Assembly: GCA_965249215.1 (NCBI GenBank)
Contig: CBDFLN010000002.1
Coordinates: forward strand, 124,001-188,000
Length of the DNA stretch: 64,000 bases
Source of the DNA: G963667675 sp965249215
Lineage (GTDB): Bacteria > Chloroflexota > Dehalococcoidia > Lucifugimonadales > UBA3495
Reading direction: 5' to 3'
A program made the position numbers and the translations under genes. Each line of letters opens with the position of its first letter. Position 1 is the stretch's first letter. The notes beneath the pieces were generated by a model. It was not told the origin of the DNA, ran no database searches, and saw only the letters and a program-made list of their open reading frames with translations. This document shows, piece after piece, positions 17,510 to 24,912 of the stretch.

Positions 17510-18685
17510 ATGCCTGCGTCGCCCCTGCTTAAAGTCGGCATCTCCGCGTCCTTGAGTGGACAGTTCCAGGTCCAGGGCCGGCAGGCGTTGGCCGGGTTGC
17601 AGGCTTGGGCCGTCGACGTCAACCAGGCCGGCGGCATCGCCCTGGGCAACACCGGCGCCAGGGCCCAGGTTTCCGTCATACACCACGACGATTCCAGCAA
17701 GCCGGACCTGGCCAAGCAAACGACGCAACATCTAATCTCCCAGGACAAGGTGGACTTGCTCTTCGGCCCCTACTCCGGCGTCCTTGCCCGCGCCGCCGCC
17801 GAAGTCGCCGAGTCCCGGCAACGGGTTTTTTGGAACCAGGGCGGCGCCACCGACGACATATACCAGCAGGGCTATCGCTGGGTCGTGGGAGTCCTCACTC
17901 CCGCCAGCCAATACCTGACCGGCCTCCTCCCGTTGGTCCGGGACGCCGACCCCGATGCTTCGTCGCTTGGGCTGCTGCGGGCCGCGACGGGCGCCTTCCC
18001 CCGAGTAATCGCCCAGGAGGTGCAGCGACAGGCGGACGCCTTGGGCTTTCGAGTGTCCTACCTTCGAGAGTACCCCGCCTCCCTCGACGACTTCAGCGGC
18101 ATAGTGGAAGAGATCAGGGAGGCCGGCCCCGACGTGCTGGTAGCTGTCGGCCGGATCAATAACGACCTCGAGTTCGCCCGGGCCCTGGCGCGCCGGCCCA
18201 TCGCCCTGCGCGCTGCGGCCGTAGTCGCCGCTCCCATCCAGCAGTTCCGCGACACCCTGGGAGACGGCGTGGAGGGCTTCATCGGCCCCAGCCAGTGGGA
18301 ACCCGTAGGCAGATATCCCCACGACTACGGCCCATCTGCCCAACAGGTCCTGGAGTCTCTGGCCAAACAGCGTCAGGGCCCCGTAGACTACCCCATGGCC
18401 CAGGCCTATGCCGCCGGCCTGGTGGCCCAGCGTTGCCTGGAGCACGCCGGGTCGCTGGACGACGGGGCGTTGCGGCGAGCCGCGTCCGAGCTGGACTTCT
18501 CCACCTTCTACGGCAGGTTCAAGATAGACCCGGCCACCGGACGCCAGGTGGGCCGCTCCACCCTGCTGGTCCAGTGGCAACAGGGCCGGAAAGTCATCCT
18601 GTGGCCTCCTGAACAGCGCCAAGCCCCCCTGGTGTATCCTTGGCCCGGATGGGATAAGAGTCAAACCCGCTCCGCTGACAGCTAA
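17510..18685 (+). CDS. Peripla_BP_6 (LivJ-like) ligand-binding protein without a signal peptide
   Basis: This 391-residue protein has the type I periplasmic-binding fold of branched-chain amino acid receptors. It starts directly at the first strand (LLKVGISASLSGQF) and continues through ALAGLQAWAVDVNQAGGI, DLLFGPYSGVLARAAAEVAE and the second-domain region around FIGPSQWEP. No signal peptide or lipobox precedes the fold and no upstream start would supply one, so the product is probably cytoplasmic. No permease genes are nearby. It follows the FIST-domain gene closely and may be a cytosolic ligand sensor like AmiC, rather than a transporter component. Confidence 0.8.
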   Translation: MPASPLLKVGISASLSGQFQVQGRQALAGLQAWAVDVNQAGGIALGNTGARAQVSVIHHDDSSKPDLAKQTTQHLISQDKVDLLFGPYSGVLARAAAEVAESRQRVFWNQGGATDDIYQQGYRWVVGVLTPASQYLTGLLPLVRDADPDASSLGLLRAATGAFPRVIAQEVQRQADALGFRVSYLREYPASLDDFSGIVEEIREAGPDVLVAVGRINNDLEFARALARRPIALRAAAVVAAPIQQFRDTLGDGVEGFIGPSQWEPVGRYPHDYGPSAQQVLESLAKQRQGPVDYPMAQAYAAGLVAQRCLEHAGSLDDGALRRAASELDFSTFYGRFKIDPATGRQVGRSTLLVQWQQGRKVILWPPEQRQAPLVYPWPGWDKSQTRSADS

Positions 18686-18700
18686 CTAAGGAGGACCGCC

Positions 18701-19531
<831 letters not shown>

Positions 19532-19561
19532 CTCAGGGCAGGATTGTCGCCAACCGGGGCG

Positions 19562-19795
19562 TCATTCATAGCCGTCACCGAGAAGACCTTCAATTTGGGT
19601 TACATACCCTTCGTCGTGCAGTCGTTGCTGAATCTCCGCATTCGAAGCCGTCTCGAAAAAGAGCTCCAACGCCTCCTTCAAGTTGTTCCGGGCTTCGTCG
19701 ACCGAATCGCCCTGGCTGGCTATGTCCAATTCGGGGCAGAGGGCCACATAGCCGTCGCCTTCCCGTTCAATGATTGCCGTTAACTGTCTCGCCAT
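19562..19795 (-). CDS. HicB-family protein without a visible HicA partner
   Basis: The 77-residue protein has the HicB/UPF0150 fold, with ERDGY-like start (EREGDGYVALCPELDIASQG) and the helix SVDEARNNLKEALELFF. HicB proteins are antitoxins of HicA mRNA interferases, but many stand-alone members exist. It lacks the C-terminal DNA-binding extension of full-length HicB antitoxins. The next genes are only 30 and 89 bases away, leaving no room for a HicA toxin, so it is an orphan here. It lies at the end of the leftward putative defence island. Confidence 0.75.
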   Translation of the reverse strand: MARQLTAIIEREGDGYVALCPELDIASQGDSVDEARNNLKEALELFFETASNAEIQQRLHDEGYVTQIEGLLGDGYE

Positions 19796-19884
19796 TGCGC
19801 ACTCCGACGCTTCTGGTTAAGGGAGGCCTTGATCATGGCCACTAAATCGCCGCAGGCTTGAGACTGGCGTTGTGTACGGTGCGA

Positions 19885-20463
19885 CTATCGGTTCTGATGA
19901 TCAGGGTCTGGAATGCCGACCCTGCTATGGAAAGCGAAGTATCGCTGGATCAAGGAGTGTAGCCAAATTGGAGGGATAACCCCCTCGCGCACAATTTCCC
20001 CAATGTCAAGAGAGTCGTACAGGAACTGGGTGGGTAGGGAAAACATACGCTTGAAGTCCAAGAAAAAGGTAGGATGTTGAAACTCTCTCTCGGTTTCCCC
20101 AGATGGCAGACAATGATACCGCTCGTCTTGATTCTGCCTGACCCTCCTCCATAAATCACTGCCGAACCGCCCAGGCCTTATCTCGCTCTCTTCATAAACG
20201 TCGCAACACTGTATGTGCTGGAGGAGCTTACTGTCATCCCCTGGGTTATTGGCGTCGTACCTAGCCAAATGGTCAGTAAGCAGATCGCAGTCTGGAGTAA
20301 GAATCACTACCTTGGGATGCTCCGCCGGATTATGCTGGAAACTTGCAGGGTCCGACGAAATCTCGACGCCTGGATGGTCGACCTGCATCTCCCACACATT
20401 CGAGAGGAGTTCCCCTTGCAGCAGCCGACCTCCAAGACTGGAAGGCTGGTACGCAAAGACCAT
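19885..20463 (-). CDS. Hypothetical protein, third gene of the TIGR04255 cassette
   Basis: A soluble 192-residue protein with no family that I recognise. Visible features are VVILTPDCDLLTDH, which resembles the (S/T)PDCD start of uncharacterised phage- and island-associated proteins, and an acidic DVYEESEIRPG stretch. A hydrophobic FFLDFKRMFSLP segment follows, then an aromatic C-terminal helix (WLHSLIQRYFAF). The ATG is two bases after the stop of the preceding gene, so translation is probably coupled. The stretch is clearly lower in GC than the flanking housekeeping genes. Confidence 0.6.
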   Translation of the reverse strand: MVFAYQPSSLGGRLLQGELLSNVWEMQVDHPGVEISSDPASFQHNPAEHPKVVILTPDCDLLTDHLARYDANNPGDDSKLLQHIQCCDVYEESEIRPGRFGSDLWRRVRQNQDERYHCLPSGETEREFQHPTFFLDFKRMFSLPTQFLYDSLDIGEIVREGVIPPIWLHSLIQRYFAFHSRVGIPDPDHQNR

Positions 20464-20465
20464 GT

Positions 20466-20885
20466 TTACGAATCGGAAAGTACGAGGTCAGGCCGTCGAG
20501 TCACTCGGCCTAGGGAACTGGTGATCTTGTTCGGGTAGTGACGCGGTGGCGGGGGTGGCAACTCAGCCTGGTCGCGGTAAAACTGAAGTCTGTACATCGT
20601 AGAATCAAGGTTATCGTCAACGCCTTCATCGGGCATCAGTAGGGCGGCCAGAGAGGCTAGAAGGCGTTTTCGCCAATACTCATCTACGCCTTCAATGGTA
20701 AACGAGGTCCGAGTCCCGGGACCAAAAAAGACCGCCCCAAAGGAGGGGAGGAACGGCTCCACAATGTGTGAACCGATGCTATATTTTGGTTGGGCCGAGG
20801 GCAGTGCGTAGCTTCTCACTGATGGCCCACCTGAAGAGATTCCCCCCCAACCTATTGAATCTGTCCAATGTTGTAAAGAGGTCAT
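20466..20885 (-). CDS. Hypothetical protein, second gene of the TIGR04255 cassette
   Basis: This 139-residue protein starts at an ATG (20885-20883) with AGAGGAG eight bases upstream. That start lies inside the preceding TIGR04255 gene, so the two overlap out of frame by 107 bases. It is soluble, with a Gly/Ser-rich beginning (SIGWGGISSGGPS), an ARG-free central FTIEGVDEYWRKRLLASLAAL helix and a Pro-rich run near residue 115. A longer in-frame reading from 20969 lacks a binding site. No family is recognised. Confidence 0.6.
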   Translation of the reverse strand: MTSLQHWTDSIGWGGISSGGPSVRSYALPSAQPKYSIGSHIVEPFLPSFGAVFFGPGTRTSFTIEGVDEYWRKRLLASLAALLMPDEGVDDNLDSTMYRLQFYRDQAELPPPPPRHYPNKITSSLGRVTRRPDLVLSDS

Positions 20886-21585
20886 CTGATTTGCTCCTCT
20901 GGTCCGTGTAGAAATCGGCGTCGATAAGATACACCTGGTCATCGTTCTCACTAGATCTCGCCAAGCCATGTCTGAGGTGGACCTGCCCCTGATCCTCTCC
21001 GGGAATCCTCAGCAAAGATTCGGCTTGTAACTCCTGTACATGATTGGCAAAGTCGCCACCGCCCAACAATCCGATAAACGACGGATTGAAAAGTTCAGAC
21101 CATGGCGTATCCAATAACCCCAGCTTGCGTCGATCTAGAACATCAACGTACCTCAGTCCAACGCGTCTGTAGAAAGCGGGGGCATAGGTTTCACACAGCA
21201 CTCGTTCAGCGAGCTTGACCTCTTCTTTGAAGTCTCCCCATCGGCTGTATTGATGCTCAGTAACCGCTATGAACTCCTGAGTCAGCGATATTTGCCTGGC
21301 CCGGCTCTCCGTGAAGAAGTGATACGCCGGTTGTGGTGGGACCGGTAGTTGTGGAAAAGGTGTCGCGGCTATTAGGTTAGCGATTTCCTTTGGCACTCCT
21401 GCAAGAGGCGGGACGAATGAATTGCTCTGTTCCTCGTATAGAGGATAGGCATCTCTTATGCCATCCTGAAATTGAGCGGGGCTACTCGCAGAGATCGATA
21501 GTATAGCCGGGTAGCGTATTTGGCAGACAACCTGAAATAACGGGTTAATATCATAGATTTCGCGGGCGCTGGAGGGAAACATCAT
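20779..21585 (-). CDS. TIGR04255-family protein, first gene of a three-gene cassette
   Basis: A 268-residue member of the sporadically distributed TIGR04255 family. The N-terminal signature NPLFQVVCQIRYPAIL is clear, followed by the family pattern of a central FYRRVGLRYVDVLDR segment and a C-terminal L-D-R-F-N helix. The function of the family is unknown. Its patchy distribution and position beside restriction genes fit a mobile or defence role. The reading begins at two consecutive ATGs. It is about 100 bases downstream of the fused hsdM-hsdS gene, in the same direction, and overlaps the next gene by 107 bases. Confidence 0.75.
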   Translation of the reverse strand: MMFPSSAREIYDINPLFQVVCQIRYPAILSISASSPAQFQDGIRDAYPLYEEQSNSFVPPLAGVPKEIANLIAATPFPQLPVPPQPAYHFFTESRARQISLTQEFIAVTEHQYSRWGDFKEEVKLAERVLCETYAPAFYRRVGLRYVDVLDRRKLGLLDTPWSELFNPSFIGLLGGGDFANHVQELQAESLLRIPGEDQGQVHLRHGLARSSENDDQVYLIDADFYTDQRSKSDDLFTTLDRFNRLGGNLFRWAISEKLRTALGPTKI

Positions 21586-21691
21586 ACTGTCATGACTAGA
21601 ACATCATCTAGTGTTGTATAGGGCATTATCGCACACCTAACCGAAAAAGAAAAAGTGGAAGTGGACGGACAAAGACCCTACTCATCCGACG

Positions 21692-24115
21692 TTACAGCTG
21701 GTTCCGCCCCCACACCCGTCCAATCACCCCTTGAATCTTGCCCTCGAACCGCCGTATCAGCTCTCTGTTAGCTTCGACAATCGCTTGCTCAGCTTCCAAT
21801 TCTGCCACGACTTGTCGTTGGGTGTCTAAGGTTGGCATTGGAATCAAAAGGCTAAGCAGATCCTTAGATGTTATGTTTGGAAAAGTAGAACCTGAACCAA
21901 GTTGGTAGATTTGCTCCCTGAGTGAGTTAATGACGAAATTCACCCACGATTGCGAATAATCACATCGTATCGCGGCAACCCCGCGGCCTATACAACCCGA
22001 ATAACCGGCTATGTTCATACGCCCGGTCGTTGACCCGCGCACACACAAAATAAGGTCGCCCCGTTTGCACATCTTAGTTGGTGCAGTAGTGTATTGGTTA
22101 ACGACAGTTTCTGCAAAAGGGTCCGGGCCGAATTCAACGGGCCCGTTAATGAGCGGGACACCGGCGCCATTGGTATTGTACGTTGTCCCCGGGGGACTTT
22201 GCCCCATAATAATCTCGCACACCTCCCCCAACGCCACCATAGGCCACTCCGGGTCAATATTAATCCGCGGCCGGTAGTTCTCCACCACGGCCCGCGCCCC
22301 GTCTATGACCTTCTGGTAGCCCTCAACCTCCGCCACGATCTCCCGCTGTACCTCCAGCGGAGGAACGGGGATGGCAATGCTCCTTAGCCGCGCTTGATTT
22401 AGTTTGGGAACAGTCACTCCGGTGATATACGGACTTAAGTCCATTTGATTCAGCACTTCAATCAAGAAAGTGTCTACCAGGTGCTCGCGTCTTGGCCTTA
22501 AGACATGAGCATGGTTGTTAATCCATACCTTACCGTAGACGCCATAAGACGTTGATTCCCCCGGCCCCCATTTTGCTCCATCTTCACCGACAAGTACCAA
22601 TGGTTCGTCGAATAAATAGTTTTCTACGTAATCCAGTACCCCGGTTGCCCCGTAATAAGGATAGGGGCCTGGCTTCCTGTCGCTCTTGGTTATCGGTCTT
22701 CGAACCGAATCTAGAATCTCGACGATTTCCCCTAATGAAACCATCGGCCATATGCCACTTGCCGCTTTGCTGTCTCGGTACCGCTCACAGCTCAGGTTGT
22801 ATTCCCCGCCAGCAGCAATCCGTTCCTTTACGACGACCATCCCCAGCACGGGCTGGAAATCGTCCATGCTCCGGTTCGCCCGCAAGCGGCTTAGGTATTC
22901 GGCAAGCTCTTCTTGAACCCTTGGTAGGTCGTTCGCCTCTATAGGGCGGCGCTGGGCGCCCAGGTCGAACCCGTCGTTCTCCACCTTGAAGAAGGCTATG
23001 GAGCCAGCCCGCTTGGCCAAGGCCCGGTCCAGGATGAGGATGGACGTCTTGACCCCTGAGTAAGGATTGAACACGCCGCTGGGCAGGGAAACCACCGCCA
23101 CCAGGTAGTCTTCCACCAGCAACTTACGCAGTTTCCTGTGGGCCGTCTGGCTCTGGAAAATTATCCCCTCCGGCACTATGATGCCGGCCCGTCCGTTGGC
23201 GGTCAGGTGCTCCGCCATGTAGTCCACGAACAGGACCTCGCTGCGCTTGGACTGCACGGAGAAGCGGTTGTGGGGCCGTATGCCGCCCTTAGGCGACATG
23301 AAGGGCGGGTTGGCCAGGATCACGTCGGCAAACTCGTTCCAGCGGTCCTCGCTGGTGAGGGTGTCATATTCGTGGATGTGGGGCTCCCGGAAGCCGTGCA
23401 GGTACAGGTTCACCAGGGAGAGGCGCACCATGTCCGGGGAGATGTCGTAGCCCTTGAAGTTGTCGGGCAACCTGCTGCGGTCGTCGGGCGTGAGGGTGCT
23501 TAGGCCGTTCTCGTCCGTATTGGCCGCCACTATGTGCTTGTACGACGATATGAGGAACCCGGCGGTGCCGCAGGCGGGGTCCAGCACCACCTCGTCCTTC
23601 TTCGGGTCCACCACGGCCACCATGAAGTCTATGATGTGCCGCGGGGTCCGGAACTGTCCCGCGTCGCCCTGGGAGCCCAAGACCGAAAGCAGATACTCGA
23701 AGGCGTCTCCCAACCGCTCCGAGTGGTCGTAGGTGAACTCGTTGATTATTTTGAGAAATGCCCGCAGTGTCTCCGGGTCCCGGTAGGGCAGGTAGGCGTT
23801 GCTGAATATGTCCCGGAACAGCGGCGGGATGCCCGGGTTCTCAGGCATCCTGGTAATGGCCTCGGCGTACAGGTTCAGGGTTTCGTGGCCGCCTATCCCC
23901 GGCCCCGTCAGCTTGGCCCAGCCGTACTTGGCGAACTCGCCGGCGAAGAAGTTTCGCTGCCCGCCGAACTCCTCGCTCGCAGCGTCGATGTCGTCCATGA
24001 ACTTGTATATCAGGGCGATGGTTATTTGCTCAACCTGGCTCTTTGGGTCGGGCACCTTCCCCACCAGGATGTCCCGGGCGGTGTCTATGCGGCGTTTGGT
24101 GTCGGCGTCAAGCAT
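21692..24115 (-). CDS. Type I restriction-modification HsdM-HsdS fusion (N6-adenine methylase plus specificity domains)
   Basis: An 807-residue single polypeptide joins two normally separate subunits. Residues about 1-440 are an HsdM-type N6-adenine methyltransferase: SAM motif DPACGTAGF at 179-187 and catalytic NPPF at 269-272. Residues about 456-807 are two HsdS half-domains, each opening with a similar phrase (WPMVSLGEIVEIL at 457 and WPMVALGEVCEII at 625) and ending with coiled-coil spacers (QREIVAEVEGYQK; QRQVVAELEAEQA). This supplies methylation and recognition of a bipartite DNA site. Together with the HsdR gene upstream it makes a complete type I system. The start ATG lies within a tandem 152-bp repeat. 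Confidence 0.9.
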   Translation of the reverse strand: MLDADTKRRIDTARDILVGKVPDPKSQVEQITIALIYKFMDDIDAASEEFGGQRNFFAGEFAKYGWAKLTGPGIGGHETLNLYAEAITRMPENPGIPPLFRDIFSNAYLPYRDPETLRAFLKIINEFTYDHSERLGDAFEYLLSVLGSQGDAGQFRTPRHIIDFMVAVVDPKKDEVVLDPACGTAGFLISSYKHIVAANTDENGLSTLTPDDRSRLPDNFKGYDISPDMVRLSLVNLYLHGFREPHIHEYDTLTSEDRWNEFADVILANPPFMSPKGGIRPHNRFSVQSKRSEVLFVDYMAEHLTANGRAGIIVPEGIIFQSQTAHRKLRKLLVEDYLVAVVSLPSGVFNPYSGVKTSILILDRALAKRAGSIAFFKVENDGFDLGAQRRPIEANDLPRVQEELAEYLSRLRANRSMDDFQPVLGMVVVKERIAAGGEYNLSCERYRDSKAASGIWPMVSLGEIVEILDSVRRPITKSDRKPGPYPYYGATGVLDYVENYLFDEPLVLVGEDGAKWGPGESTSYGVYGKVWINNHAHVLRPRREHLVDTFLIEVLNQMDLSPYITGVTVPKLNQARLRSIAIPVPPLEVQREIVAEVEGYQKVIDGARAVVENYRPRINIDPEWPMVALGEVCEIIMGQSPPGTTYNTNGAGVPLINGPVEFGPDPFAETVVNQYTTAPTKMCKRGDLILCVRGSTTGRMNIAGYSGCIGRGVAAIRCDYSQSWVNFVINSLREQIYQLGSGSTFPNITSKDLLSLLIPMPTLDTQRQVVAELEAEQAIVEANRELIRRFEGKIQGVIGRVWGRNQL

Positions 24116-24132
24116 GTTGTCTGCACTTTGAT

Positions 24133-24267
24133 TTATGGGATTGTTGGATTGCCTTGATTCTTTTGTTTGAGTTTGCTGTTGGTCACTCTTTTGAACTCGA
24201 GGCTGCCTGCGCCGAAGTTGATTAGCAGCCCGACCTCCAGGTCGTACGCCTCCAGGTAGTTGAGCAT
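24133..24267 (-). pseudogene. Partial copy 2 of the GxxExxY C-terminus (44-codon in-frame fragment)
   Basis: Within the first repeat unit an ATG (24267-24265) opens a 44-residue frame, MLNYLEAYDLEVGLL onward, ending ...NQGNPTIP. It matches the C-terminal 43 residues of the complete GxxExxY protein with a few substitutions and no frameshift. It lacks the N-terminal nuclease-like part, so it is a duplicated fragment. The same 17-base spacer follows its stop before the hsdM-hsdS start. Confidence 0.7.
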
Positions 24268-24284
24268 ATTGTCTGCACTTTGAT

Positions 24285-24419
24285 TTATGGGATTGTTGGA
24301 TTGCCTTGATTCTTTTGTTTGAGTTTGCTGTTGGTTACTCTCTTAAACTCCAGCTTGCGTGCGCCGAAGTTGATTAGCAGTCCGACCTCCAGGTCGTATG
24401 CCTCCAGATAGTTGAGCAT
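24285..24419 (-). pseudogene. Partial copy 1 of the GxxExxY C-terminus (44-codon in-frame fragment)
   Basis: The second repeat unit holds an equivalent 44-residue frame from an ATG at 24419-24417 to a stop at 24285. It is closer to the parent gene than the other copy in its last 20 codons. Parent, copy 1, copy 2 and hsdM-hsdS are spaced identically, 17 bases from stop to next ATG. Confidence 0.7.
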
Positions 24420-24436
24420 ATTGTCTGCACTTTGAT

Positions 24437-24871
24437 TTAGGGGATTGTTGGATTGCCCTGATTCTTTTGTTTGAGTTTGCTGTTGGTTACTCTCTTGAAC
24501 TCCAGGCTGCGTGTGCCGAAGTTGACTAGCAGTCCGACTTCCAGGTCGTATGCCTCCAGATAGTTGATGGCCTGGGCTAAATGGACATCTTCCAACCTCG
24601 CTAGGGCCTTCAATTCCACGGAGACGACGTTGTCGACCAGAAAATCCACCCGCCTGGTCCCGACTTGCCGTTCCTTGTAGTAGATTGGCATTTCATGCTC
24701 GCGGCTGAACGACAGCCCTTGATCGGCCATCTCCATCGCCAAGGCCCTCTGATAAATCACCTCTTGAAAGCCGCTGCCCAAAGCCGAATGCACCGTCATG
24801 GCGCAACCAATCACCCTCCCCGTCAACCCCGAATACTTGTGCTCCCTATTAATCACAGCCCAAAATCCCAA
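24437..24871 (-). CDS. GxxExxY-family protein (PD-(D/E)XK nuclease-like)
   Basis: This 144-residue protein fits the GxxExxY family: LTGRVIGCAMTVHSALGSGF, then QEVIYQRALAMEM, and the nuclease-like core VDFLVDNVVSVELKA with D-x(n)-E-x-K (VELK). LVNFGTRSLEFKRV closes the fold. The family is widespread and mostly uncharacterised. The start is uncertain: a TTG at 24871 or a GTG at 24859, neither with a strong binding site. It sits between hsdR and hsdM-hsdS, all leftward. Its last 43 codons are duplicated twice downstream. Confidence 0.8.
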   Translation of the reverse strand: MGFWAVINREHKYSGLTGRVIGCAMTVHSALGSGFQEVIYQRALAMEMADQGLSFSREHEMPIYYKERQVGTRRVDFLVDNVVSVELKALARLEDVHLAQAINYLEAYDLEVGLLVNFGTRSLEFKRVTNSKLKQKNQGNPTIP

Positions 24872-24912
24872 AAATCATAGTGCGAAAATCCCAAGAATCA
24901 CAGTTCAGACAA

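Larger units (their letters stand above)
24112..24567. repeat. Three tandem 152-bp repeats spanning the 3' end of the GxxExxY gene
   Basis: Units lie at 24112-24263, 24264-24415 and 24416-24567 with the same length and about 90% identity by eye. The third unit is the genuine 3' end of the GxxExxY gene plus its spacer; the first two are extra copies. The unit boundary falls at the hsdM-hsdS start codon, so each boundary carries an ATG. Confidence 0.92.
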
